DNA from: Pseudomonas koreensis
Lineage (GTDB): Bacteria > Pseudomonadota > Gammaproteobacteria > Pseudomonadales > Pseudomonadaceae
Assembly (NCBI RefSeq): GCF_025447595.1
Contig: NZ_JAOEJU010000007.1
Location: 124,001-188,000 of the forward strand
DNA length: 64,000 bases
Reading direction: 5' to 3'
The position numbers were made by a program, and so were the translations under genes. Shown piece after piece: positions 56,693 through 64,000 of this stretch. Numbering within the stretch: the stretch's first letter is position 1; every line of letters starts with the position of its first letter. The notes under the pieces were generated by a model. The model saw only the letters and a list, made by a program, of their open reading frames with translations. It ran no database searches and was not told the DNA's origin.

Positions 56693-57313
56693 ATGCTAAA
56701 GCGCTTCGCACCCCTCGTGCCTCTCGCACTCGTCACCCTGTTGTTCGGTTGCGCTGCTCATTCACCTGTTAATCAAGAGCAGCAACAACAGGCTAAAAAC
56801 TCTGCCACCGCCCAGTCTTCCGTTATTTACCAGGAAGAGCTGGACACCGAAAAAGAACTCGCCGATTTCAACGGCAAGAAGCCTTACCAGCTTCCGGTTC
56901 TGGCCGACAGCATCCTCGAACGCGGCATGTCCCTGATCGGTACCCGTTACCGTTTCGGCGGTACCTCTGAAGCCGGTTTCGATTGCAGCGGTTTCATCGG
57001 CTACCTGTTCCGCGAAGAAGCCGGCATGAACCTGCCGCGCTCCACCCGCGAAATGATCAACGTGGATGCGCCGCTGGTTTCGCGCAGCAACCTCGAGCCG
57101 GGCGATCTGCTGTTCTTCGCCACCAATGGTCGTCGCGGTCGTGTAAGCCACGCCGGGATCTACCTGGGCGACAACCAGTTCATCCATTCCAGCTCTCGTC
57201 GCAGCGGCGGTGTTCGCATCGACAGCCTGGGCGACAGCTACTGGAGCAAGACCTTCATCGAAGCCAAACGTGCTTTGGCGAACGCTCCAACCGTGGTAAC
57301 CGCTCGCAAGTAA
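56693..57313 (+). CDS. NlpC/P60-family endopeptidase lipoprotein, first of two
   Basis: A 206-residue C40 peptidase. The lipobox LLFGC gives a lipidated Cys at residue 20; a Gln/Ala-rich linker (SPVNQEQQQQAKNSATAQSS) leads to the catalytic domain with Cys in GFDCSGFIGYLF, His in VSHAGIYLGD and His in FIHSSSRRSG. It should cut peptidoglycan stem peptides at the outer membrane. The ATG at 56693 gives a proper signal peptide; ATG 56621 would add 24 residues without one. Confidence 0.92.
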   Translation: MLKRFAPLVPLALVTLLFGCAAHSPVNQEQQQQAKNSATAQSSVIYQEELDTEKELADFNGKKPYQLPVLADSILERGMSLIGTRYRFGGTSEAGFDCSGFIGYLFREEAGMNLPRSTREMINVDAPLVSRSNLEPGDLLFFATNGRRGRVSHAGIYLGDNQFIHSSSRRSGGVRIDSLGDSYWSKTFIEAKRALANAPTVVTARK

Positions 57314-57448
57314 TCACTCGATTGTCGCCACGCTCGTGGCGACAAAGCGGCCCTTCAGAGGCAATAGACTTAAACTTTACAAGGTGAAGTTAAAGTCTTA
57401 CTTGAAGTTTGCCGCGTAGCCGCTAGAATCCTGATCTATATTGATGGC

Positions 57449-57481
57449 AAACCGCCTGCGTCCCAACGCAGGCGGTTTTGT
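57449..57481 (+). terminator. Strong hairpin terminator or attenuator between the two NlpC/P60 genes
   Basis: AAACCGCCTGCGT, loop CCCA, ACGCAGGCGGTTTT followed by GTTTT. It sits 52 bases before the second gene, so it may end a leader transcript or the first gene. Another short stem, TTGTCGCCACG with CGTGGCGACAA, lies at about 57322-57345. Confidence 0.78.
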
Positions 57482-57532
57482 TTTCTGTCGAATCGGCAGT
57501 CAAAGCCTCAGCCAGATCAGGATGTTCTGCAT

Positions 57533-58069
57533 ATGACGATGTCGGCCCGCTTTGCCTTGATGTTCTTCGCAGCGCTGCTCAGCGCTTGCGCCAGCCGCAC
57601 TCCGCCGCCTGCGCCGGTGGTTCGCGCTCCTATCGTGTTCGGACCCTCCCAGGCCTTTTCACCCGCTGCCGAAGACGTGCTGTTCCGCGCGCTCGGGCTG
57701 GTGGGCACGCCTTATCGCTGGGGCGGCAATACGCCGGATTCGGGCTTTGATTGCAGCGGCCTGATCGGGTTTGTCTACCGCGATGCCGCCGGCATCAGCC
57801 TGCCGCGTTCGACCCGCGAGATGATCGTCATGCAGGCGCCGAATGTCGGCAAGGAAGGGCTGCAGACTGGCGACCTGATCTTCTTCGCCACCAATGGCGG
57901 CTCACAGGTCAGTCATGCGGGGATCTACGTCGGGGAAGGGCGCTTCGTTCATGCGCCGGCCACCGGTGGTACGGTGAAGCTGGACAGCCTGTCGAAGGCG
58001 TATTGGCAGAAGGCTTATCTGAGCGCCAAGCGCGTTCTGCAGCCAGAACATCTGGCGCACAACCCGTAG
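57533..58069 (+). CDS. NlpC/P60-family endopeptidase lipoprotein, second of two
   Basis: A 178-residue C40 peptidase. The lipobox LLSAC puts Cys at residue 19. The catalytic domain has GFDCSGLIGFVY, SHAGIYVGEG and FVHAPATGG. It is a shorter paralogue of the preceding gene; the linker is Pro-rich (RTPPPAPVVRAPIV) rather than Gln-rich. Both likely act on peptidoglycan at the outer membrane but may differ in substrate or timing. Confidence 0.92.
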   Translation: MTMSARFALMFFAALLSACASRTPPPAPVVRAPIVFGPSQAFSPAAEDVLFRALGLVGTPYRWGGNTPDSGFDCSGLIGFVYRDAAGISLPRSTREMIVMQAPNVGKEGLQTGDLIFFATNGGSQVSHAGIYVGEGRFVHAPATGGTVKLDSLSKAYWQKAYLSAKRVLQPEHLAHNP

Positions 58070-58080
58070 TCCAGATACAT

Positions 58081-58118
58081 AAAAACCCGTGGGAGCGGAA
58101 TGGCTCCCACGGGTTTTT
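58081..58118. terminator. Bidirectional terminator
   Basis: AAAAACCCGTGGGAGC, GGAATG loop, GCTCCCACGGGTTTTT: a perfect 16-bp stem flanked by A and T runs, between the second NlpC gene and the convergent dehydrogenase-like gene. Confidence 0.94.
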
Positions 58119-58134
58119 TTATGCCTGCAATACG

Positions 58135-59448
58135 CTAGCGGGTCGCTGACACCCGCCACACCTTGTTCCCCACGTCATCTGCCACCAGCAATCCACCTTG
58201 CTGGTCGATCACGACGCCGACCGGGCGACCCAAAGCGTTCTCGTCCTTGTCGAGGAAGCCGGTCAGCACATCCACTGGCGTCCCGCTCGGCTTGCCAGCG
58301 GCAAATGGCACAAAGATCACCTTGTAACCGCTGTGCGGCTTGCGGTTCCACGAACCGTGCTGGCCGATGAATGCGCCTTCCTTGAACTGCGCCGGCAGGC
58401 GATTGCCTTCGGCGAAAGTCAGGCCCAGTGAGGCGGTGTGCGGGCCGACGGCGTAGTCGGGGGCGATGGCCTTGGCCACCATGTCCGGCCGCTGTGGTTC
58501 CACGCGCACGTCGATGTGCTGGCCGTAGTAGCTGAACGGCCAGCCATAGAACCCCCCGTCCTTGACCGAGGTGATGTAGTCCGGCACCAGATCGCTGCCG
58601 ATTTCGTCACGCTCGTTCACGGCTGTCCATAGCGCGCCAGTTTGCGGCTCCCAGGCCAGGCCGTTGGGGTTGCGGATGCCCGAAGCGAAGATCCGGTGAT
58701 TGCCAGTGGCGCGATCCACTTCCCAGATCGCCGCACGGCCTTCTTCCTGATCGAGGCCGTTTTCGCCGACGTTGCTGTTCGAACCGACGGTGACGTACAG
58801 CTTGCTGCCGTCCTTGCTGGCGATGACGTTCTTGGTCCAGTGATGGTTGAGCGTGCCGCCCGGCAGGTCGACGACCTTGATCGGCTGGCTCTTGATTTCG
58901 GTCGCGCCGGGCTCGTAGTTAAAGCGCAGCAGGCGATCGGTATCGGCGACGTACAGATCGTTACCAACCAGAGTCATGCCGAACGGCGAGTTGAGGTTCT
59001 GCAGGAACACCGTGCGGGTTTCGGCCACGCCATCATGATCGGCGTCACGCAGCAGGGTGATGCGATTCGGGCTGGGAACGCCGGCACCGGCGCGGCCCAT
59101 GACTTTCTTCATCACCCAACCGCGAATGCCTTTGCCGTCATCAGGTTTTGGCGGGGCGTTGGTTTCCGCCACCAGCACATCGCCATTGGGCAGCACATAC
59201 AGCCAGCGCGGGTGATCGAGGTTCTCGGCAAAGGCTGCCACTTGAGTGTCTGCCGCTGCCGTCGGTTTCGCGCCGGCCGGCCAGCCGATGGCCGGGGCGA
59301 TGTTCACCGTCGGGATCAGGGTCTTGTTCGGTTCGGGCAATCGGGGTGACGGGCCGGTGCCGTCGGAGACTTGCAGGCTGGAGGATTCACCACAGGCGGC
59401 GAGCCCTCCGGCGAGCACGATGACGAAAACGAGCTGGGGCTTGCGCAT
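58135..59448 (-). CDS. Sorbosone/glucose dehydrogenase-like lipoprotein (PQQ-type beta-propeller)
   Basis: A 437-residue protein with a lipobox GGLAAC (Cys 19) and a six-bladed propeller of the soluble glucose/sorbosone dehydrogenase family. Visible blades include [40 protein letters not shown], and [16 protein letters not shown]. Relatives use PQQ and Ca2+ to oxidise sugars. Whether this protein binds PQQ is not shown by the sequence alone. It is probably periplasmic at a lipid-anchored site. Confidence 0.88.
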   Translation of the reverse strand: MRKPQLVFVIVLAGGLAACGESSSLQVSDGTGPSPRLPEPNKTLIPTVNIAPAIGWPAGAKPTAAADTQVAAFAENLDHPRWLYVLPNGDVLVAETNAPPKPDDGKGIRGWVMKKVMGRAGAGVPSPNRITLLRDADHDGVAETRTVFLQNLNSPFGMTLVGNDLYVADTDRLLRFNYEPGATEIKSQPIKVVDLPGGTLNHHWTKNVIASKDGSKLYVTVGSNSNVGENGLDQEEGRAAIWEVDRATGNHRIFASGIRNPNGLAWEPQTGALWTAVNERDEIGSDLVPDYITSVKDGGFYGWPFSYYGQHIDVRVEPQRPDMVAKAIAPDYAVGPHTASLGLTFAEGNRLPAQFKEGAFIGQHGSWNRKPHSGYKVIFVPFAAGKPSGTPVDVLTGFLDKDENALGRPVGVVIDQQGGLLVADDVGNKVWRVSATR

Positions 59449-59513
59449 TACTGATCTTCCCTATGAATGCATTCTTTATCATAGAGAAGCGCGCAAGCCC
59501 GATGGTTCAACCC

Positions 59514-60098
59514 TCAGCCGCGGGCTTCCTTGAACAGCACGGCAATGCCGGGGTGATAGTTGCCGGCTTCGCTGCGCAATTTGCGATAGGCGTAGGGGAA
59601 GTACCAGGCGACGGCGCAGGTGTGTTCCTTTTGCAGGTCGTCGACCATGTCCTGCAGTTCTTCCGGGCTGGCGCTGTGCTGGGCTTTTTGCGGGGCGACG
59701 AACAGGCAGCCGAGTTTCAGGTCGCTGGCGTAGCTGATGCGCTTGGCGTCGCTGGTGATATCCGCCAGAGCCTGGGTCAGATTCAGGCTGGTGACGCGCG
59801 GCCAGCGTTGAGTGGCCTGAATGTAGGCGCGATCCTCGGCGCCAGCGATAAACAGGTCGGCGCGGGCATTGCGCTCGCCTTCTTCGTTTTGTTTGCGGGT
59901 GGCGGTGTCGCGCAGCGTCACCAGTTCGGCCATCCAGGCAGCGGCGGACAGCAGGCCGAGGTTGGCTTTTTCGTCGTGCCAGTAGGGGGTGTCGTTGTCG
60001 CCGCGCACGGCGTTGTAGCGGTCGATACAGTCAAACCAGCGTTCCAGCACCGGGCGCAGGAATTCCAGCCGCGGATTGCTGATGATCATGCCTTGCAT
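59514..60098 (-). CDS. Conserved hypothetical protein
   Basis: A 194-residue soluble protein without signal or membrane segment. It contains FLRPVLERWFDCIDRYNAVR, YWHDEKANLGLLSAAAWMAE, and AVAWYFPYAYRKLRSEAGNY. I do not recognise a family. The ATG at 60098 (MQGMIISNPRLEF) is preceded by GGGAGAG on the minus strand. It is divergent from the cobalamin riboswitch and cob genes. Confidence 0.72.
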   Translation of the reverse strand: MQGMIISNPRLEFLRPVLERWFDCIDRYNAVRGDNDTPYWHDEKANLGLLSAAAWMAELVTLRDTATRKQNEEGERNARADLFIAGAEDRAYIQATQRWPRVTSLNLTQALADITSDAKRISYASDLKLGCLFVAPQKAQHSASPEELQDMVDDLQKEHTCAVAWYFPYAYRKLRSEAGNYHPGIAVLFKEARG

Positions 60099-60276
60099 GG
60101 TGCTCTCCCTTGTTATTGTGATGTGCTCTCTGCAGTCAAAAAGCATGGCTCTTTGATATCACTGCTGACAGTGTGGCACAAGATTGGCGTCAGTTAATTG
60201 ATCGGCGGCAGTTATTCGCCGCACAAGCTCCTCTTCAATTGACGCTCCACCCCCAACCCTCTAACCTTCGCGGCTT

Positions 60277-60480
60277 GTTTCAGGTGCTCTGTGACCGCTG
60301 TCGACAGAGTGAAACAGGGAAGCCGGTGAGGCGGGTCTTCAAGCGAAGAGCCCTCACGATCCCGGCGCTGCCCCCGCAACGGTAAATGAGTAAAAGCTGC
60401 GTCTGATGCCACTGCGTAAAAGCGGGAAGGCGCGCAGCCAGGCACCAGCCGCTCATGAGCCCGGAGACCGGCCTGATCCA
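60277..60480 (+). ncRNA. Cobalamin riboswitch
   Basis: About 200 bases upstream of cobO contain the core features in order: GGGAAGCCGGTGAG, then the B12-box-like GCTGCCCCCGCAACGGTA at 60367-60384, GCCACTGCG, a GGGAAGGCGCGCAGCC stem, and GAGCCCGGAGACCGGCC at 60457-60473. It should bind adenosylcobalamin and shut down cob expression when B12 is plentiful. No separate terminator was evident, so translational control of cobO is possible. Confidence 0.93.
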
Positions 60481-60571
60481 TCCAGCGGCATCACGGTGGG
60501 CGATGCCAGGCTTGTTGCCGTCTATTCTTGTGCCTGCCCGCCGTTATCCAGCCTCAACGGAGAGCTCCCCC

Positions 60572-61183
60572 ATGACTGATTCCCCCGAACGCGACGAGCG
60601 CCACCTGGCGCGCATGCAGCGCAAAAAAGCCGTGATCGACGAACGCATCGCCAATTCGCCAGACGAATGCGGCTTGGTGTTGGTGCTGACCGGCAACGGC
60701 AAAGGCAAGAGCAGCTCGGCATTCGGCATGCTCGCCCGCGCCATGGGCCACGGCATGCAGTGCGGCGTGGTGCAGTTCATCAAGGGCCGCAACAGCACCG
60801 GCGAAGAGTTGTTCTTCCGCCGCTTCCCCGAGCAAGTGCGTTTTCATGTGATGGGCGAGGGCTTCACCTGGGAAACCCAGGACCGCCAGCGCGACATCGC
60901 CGCCGCCGAAGCGGCCTGGGAAGTCTCCCGCGAGCTGCTGCGCGATCCGTCGATCGGTCTGGTGGTGCTCGATGAACTGAACATCGCTCTCAAGCACGGT
61001 TACCTCGATCTGGATCAGGTGCTCAGCGATCTGCAGGCCCGCCCGCCAATGCAGCATGTGATTGTCACCGGTCGCGCCGCCAAGCCGGAAATGATCGAGA
61101 TGGGCGACACCGTCACCGAAATGGGCATGATCAAGCACGCCTTTCAGGCCGGCATCAAAGCGCAGAAAGGCGTCGAACTTTGA
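60572..61183 (+). CDS. cobO: Cob(I)yrinic acid a,c-diamide adenosyltransferase
   Basis: A 203-residue CobO/BtuR enzyme that adds the adenosyl ligand to corrinoids. The P-loop is VLTGNGKGKSSSAFGMLARA, followed by GVVQFIKGRNSTGEE, and LVVLDELNIALKHGYLD. It is the first gene after the riboswitch. ATG 60572 (MTDSPERDER) follows AACGGAGAG; a longer frame runs into riboswitch sequence. Confidence 0.96.
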   Translation: MTDSPERDERHLARMQRKKAVIDERIANSPDECGLVLVLTGNGKGKSSSAFGMLARAMGHGMQCGVVQFIKGRNSTGEELFFRRFPEQVRFHVMGEGFTWETQDRQRDIAAAEAAWEVSRELLRDPSIGLVVLDELNIALKHGYLDLDQVLSDLQARPPMQHVIVTGRAAKPEMIEMGDTVTEMGMIKHAFQAGIKAQKGVEL

Positions 61184-62475
61184 ATCAACCACGTCACTGC
61201 CCGGCGGTACTGATCGCCGCGCCGGCCTCCGGTCAGGGCAAGACCACCGTCACCGCCGCGCTGGCCCGTCTGCATCGCAATCAGGGGCGCAAGGTTCGCG
61301 TGTTCAAGTGCGGCCCGGACTTTCTCGACCCGATGATTCTCGAGCGCGCCAGCGGTGCGCCGGTCTATCAATTGGACATGTGGATGGTCGGCGAGCAGGA
61401 AAGTCGTCGACTGCTGTGGGAAGCCGCCGCTGAAGCCGATCTGATCCTGATCGAAGGCGTGATGGGGTTGTTCGACGGCACGCCGTCGAGCGCCGACCTG
61501 GCCCGGCATTTCGGCGTGCCGGTGCTGGGTGTGATCGACGGCACGGCTATGGCTCAGACCTTCGGCGCCTTGGCGCTGGGCCTGGCGCGCTATCAGCCAG
61601 ATTTGCCGTTTGCCGGCGTGCTGGCCAACCGTGTCGGCACCGTGCGCCATGCGCAATTGCTCGAAGGCAGCCTCACCGAAGGCCTGCGCTGGTATGGCGC
61701 ATTGTCCCGGGAAACCGGGATCGAACTGCCGAGCCGCCATCTCGGTCTGGTGCAGGCCAGCGAACTCAATGACCTCGACGTGCGCCTCGACGCCGCCGCC
61801 GAAGCGCTGGCCGGCACTTGCGAGGTAGCGCTGCCACCGGCCGTGGAATTCGCCGCGCCAGAAATCCTTGAGACCGAAAAGCTGCTCGAAGGCGTGCGAA
61901 TTGCCGTCGCCCGCGACGAAGCCTTCGCCTTTACCTACGGCGCGAGTCTCGATCTGTTGCGGGCGATGGGCGCCGAGTTGAGTTTCTTCTCGCCGATCCG
62001 CGATACGCAATTGCCCGATGCTGACAGTCTGTACCTGCCCGGCGGTTATCCGGAATTGCACCACGTTGCCTTGTCGCAGAACACTGACATGCTCAAAGCG
62101 ATCCGCGCGCACCATGCGGCCGGCAAACCGCTGCTCGCCGAATGTGGCGGCATGCTTTATCTGCTCGACTCGCTGACCGATGTCGAAGGCACCCGCGCTG
62201 AGTTGGTCGGCCTGCTGAGTGGCGACGCCGTGATGCAAAAACGCCTCGCCGCGCTGGCGCTGCAAGAGGTCGAACTACCTGAGGGCCTGTTGCGCGGCCA
62301 CACCTATCACCATTCCTTGACTACCACCGAACTGACACCGATTGCCCGTGGCCACAGTCCCAACGGCGGGCGCGGCGCGGAAGCGGTATATCGGGAAGGA
62401 CGGATGACTGCCTCGTACGTGCATTTTTACTTTCCGTCGAATCCGTCGGCGATTGCCGCACTGTTGGTGCCATGA
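61180..62475 (+). CDS. cobB: Cobyrinate a,c-diamide synthase
   Basis: A 431-residue ATP- and glutamine-dependent amidase. N-terminal P-loop AVLIAAPASGQGKTTVTAAL, then VRVFKCGPDFLDPMILERAS; C-terminal glutaminase domain with the Cys in LLAECGGMLYLLDSL and RGHTYHHSL near the end. The start is TTG 61180, overlapping the cobO stop by four bases (TTGA); no ATG is in frame near it. The numbering CobB is from the aerobic pathway. Confidence 0.95.
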   Translation: MNQPRHCPAVLIAAPASGQGKTTVTAALARLHRNQGRKVRVFKCGPDFLDPMILERASGAPVYQLDMWMVGEQESRRLLWEAAAEADLILIEGVMGLFDGTPSSADLARHFGVPVLGVIDGTAMAQTFGALALGLARYQPDLPFAGVLANRVGTVRHAQLLEGSLTEGLRWYGALSRETGIELPSRHLGLVQASELNDLDVRLDAAAEALAGTCEVALPPAVEFAAPEILETEKLLEGVRIAVARDEAFAFTYGASLDLLRAMGAELSFFSPIRDTQLPDADSLYLPGGYPELHHVALSQNTDMLKAIRAHHAAGKPLLAECGGMLYLLDSLTDVEGTRAELVGLLSGDAVMQKRLAALALQEVELPEGLLRGHTYHHSLTTTELTPIARGHSPNGGRGAEAVYREGRMTASYVHFYFPSNPSAIAALLVP

Positions 62476-63122
62476 CCGACAACGCCTTCACTGACGCCGA
62501 GCGCGAAGCGGTCTACCGCGTTATCGCCGAACGTCGCGACATGCGCCACTTCAGCGGCGGCACGGTCGAGCCTGAACTGCTGCGCCGTTTGCTTGAAGCC
62601 GCGCATCAGGCGCCGAGCGTCGGCCTGATGCAGCCGTGGCGCTTCATCCGTATCAGCGACCGCGCGCTACGTGGCCAGATCCAGAACCTTGTTGAAGAAG
62701 AACGCGTGCGCACCGCCGAAGCCCTGGGCGAACGCAGTGACGAGTTCATGAAGCTTAAGGTCGAGGGCATCAACGACTGCGCCGAAGTGTTGGTCGCGGC
62801 GTTGATGGACGATCGCGAGCGGCACATTTTTGGCCGCCGCACGCTGCCGGAAATGGACATGGCGTCGCTGTCCTGCGCAATCCAGAACCTGTGGCTGGCC
62901 GCGCGTGCCGAAGGCCTAGGCATGGGCTGGGTGTCGCTGTTCGACCCACAGGCGCTGGCCGATCTGCTGAAACTGCCGGCCGGGGCCAAGCCGCTGGCGG
63001 TGCTTTGCCTGGGGCCGGTCAAGGAATTCTATCCGGCGCCGATGCTGGTACTCGAAGGGTGGGCGCAGGCGCGTCCGCTCAATGAGCTGCTGTATGAAAA
63101 TTTTTGGGGAGTGAGTCAATGA
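62472..63122 (+). CDS. bluB: 5,6-dimethylbenzimidazole synthase
   Basis: A 216-residue flavin-dependent enzyme that breaks reduced FMN with oxygen to give the lower ligand of B12. It has [40 protein letters not shown], and [17 protein letters not shown]. It overlaps cobB by four bases and cobD by four. Its need for oxygen agrees with an aerobic organism. Confidence 0.94.
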   Translation: MTDNAFTDAEREAVYRVIAERRDMRHFSGGTVEPELLRRLLEAAHQAPSVGLMQPWRFIRISDRALRGQIQNLVEEERVRTAEALGERSDEFMKLKVEGINDCAEVLVAALMDDRERHIFGRRTLPEMDMASLSCAIQNLWLAARAEGLGMGWVSLFDPQALADLLKLPAGAKPLAVLCLGPVKEFYPAPMLVLEGWAQARPLNELLYENFWGVSQ

Positions 63123-64000
63123 GTGTGGCGTTGTTGAGTGTCGCCGCGGTTGCGCTGGATGCGCTGCTGGGTGAACCGAAACGCTGGCATCCGCTGGTGG
63201 CGTTCGGCAATTTCGCCGGGCGCATCGAGCAACGTTTCAATAGCGCTGGTCGCGGTTGGCGCAGCCATGGCGTTACCGCGTGGGTGATCGCGGTGTTGCC
63301 GCTGACCCTGCTGGCCACGGCGTTTTCCTGGGCGCCGTATGTGGGCTGGATCGTCGAGATTCTTGCGCTGTATTGCGCCCTCGGCATGCGCAGTCTCGGC
63401 GAACACGTCGAGCCGGTCGCCAAGGCTCTGCGCGCCGATGATCTGGAAGAGGCGCGCAAGCGTGTGGGTTATCTGGTCAGCCGTCAGACCGATGAGCTGG
63501 ACAGCACCGCCGTCGCCCGCGCCGCCACCGAATCGGTGCTGGAAAACGGCAGCGATGCGGTGTTCGCCGCGCTGTTCTGGTTTGCCGTGGCCGGTGCGCC
63601 GGGCGTGGTGCTCTATCGCCTGAGCAATACGCTCGACGCGATGTGGGGCTATCGCAACGAACGCTTCGAGCGTTTCGGCTGGGCGGCGGCAAAAATCGAC
63701 GACGTCCTGAACTACATTCCTGCGCGGCTGGTGGCGTTGACCTACGCGCTGTTGGGCAAGACCCGACTCGCGCTGAAATGCTGGCGCACTCAGGCGCCGA
63801 AATGGGACAGCCCGAATGCCGGCCCGGTGATGGCCGCCGGCGCGGGTGCCTTGGGCGTCGAGCTGGGTGGCCCGGCGATTTACCACGGCGAGCTGCACGA
63901 GCGTCCGCAACTGGGCGAGGGCGTACCGGCGGATGCCGATTCCATTGATCGCGGCTGGCAATTGGTCCAGCGCGGGGTATGGTTATGGCTGCTGATTCTC
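63119..64000 (+). CDS. cobD: Adenosylcobinamide-phosphate synthase (partial, runs off right edge)
   Basis: 294 codons are open to the end of the window. The protein begins [20 protein letters not shown] and [15 protein letters not shown], and has [20 protein letters not shown] and [22 protein letters not shown] motifs of CbiB/CobD membrane proteins. It attaches aminopropanol phosphate to adenosylcobyric acid. ATG 63119 overlaps the bluB stop. About the last few residues are missing compared with a typical 300 to 320 residues. Confidence 0.93.
   Translation, partial: MSVALLSVAAVALDALLGEPKRWHPLVAFGNFAGRIEQRFNSAGRGWRSHGVTAWVIAVLPLTLLATAFSWAPYVGWIVEILALYCALGMRSLGEHVEPVAKALRADDLEEARKRVGYLVSRQTDELDSTAVARAATESVLENGSDAVFAALFWFAVAGAPGVVLYRLSNTLDAMWGYRNERFERFGWAAAKIDDVLNYIPARLVALTYALLGKTRLALKCWRTQAPKWDSPNAGPVMAAGAGALGVELGGPAIYHGELHERPQLGEGVPADADSIDRGWQLVQRGVWLWLLIL

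Noticed and set aside
60455..60571. Longer CobO N-terminus
   Set aside because: The extra codons lie inside the cobalamin riboswitch and the leader; the family starts at 60572.

Overview
The window looks like chromosomal DNA of a Pseudomonas of the fluorescens group. The evidence is high GC content, REP palindromes of the GGGAGCGAGC-type with their own RAYT transposase, a gltA / sdhCDAB / sucAB-lpd / sucCD block in pseudomonad order, a gcl-hyi-glxR-ttuD-pyk glyoxylate operon, and aerobic-pathway cobalamin genes. This assignment is from gene content and recall only; no database search was possible. No rRNA, tRNA, prophage, insertion sequence or CRISPR array was seen.

Layout. 1-7.3 kb: the end of an excisionase-like antitoxin gene (cut by the window), a LysR regulator, a hicAB toxin-antitoxin pair with a palindromic operator, an MFS exporter, a secreted protein, an orphan sulfate-binding protein, and a potassium-channel-like protein next to a urea transporter. 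7.4-14.7 kb: the glyoxylate assimilation operon (minus strand, gcl first) with REP pairs in most of its gene gaps; a HbpS/GlcG-like gene diverges from gcl across two identical TTGTATACAA sites. 14.8-22.8 kb: a REP-associated transposase bounded by REPs, a TetR regulator, DUF808, an MlaA-like protein overlapped with a secreted alpha/beta hydrolase, a GH17 beta-glucan enzyme, and a glycine-betaine-type binding protein. 22.9-25.8 kb: yjcH-actP acetate uptake, then about 0.9 kb of non-coding DNA holding a large mirror-image palindromic element. 25.8-39.0 kb: citrate synthase diverging from succinate dehydrogenase, followed by the 2-oxoglutarate dehydrogenase complex and succinyl-CoA synthetase, i.e. 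about half of the TCA cycle in one block. 39.3-50.6 kb: brnQ, small membrane and thioesterase genes, htpG, a dienelactone hydrolase, pirin, OsmC, an amidohydrolase and a chemotaxis receptor. 50.6-58.1 kb: purM-purN-DUF3108 diverging from DUF2066-perM-hda and two tandem NlpC/P60 lipoproteins. 58.1-60.1 kb: a sorbosone/glucose dehydrogenase-like lipoprotein and an unknown gene. 60.2-64.0 kb: a cobalamin riboswitch controlling cobO-cobB-bluB-cobD, running off the right edge.

How the parts work together. Glyoxylate is condensed by Gcl to tartronate semialdehyde, isomerised or reduced by Hyi and GlxR, phosphorylated by TtuD and taken to pyruvate by Pyk. Acetate enters through ActP. Both feed the TCA block. 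The most unusual feature is in the non-coding DNA: two 104-bp cassettes in mirror orientation at 25172-25275 and 25432-25535 share a perfect 45-bp segment, but their terminal stems and an internal hairpin have different sequences that remain paired. This is a covariation signal for a selected secondary structure. A second structured element (125 nt, 36584-36708) lies between lpd and sucC.
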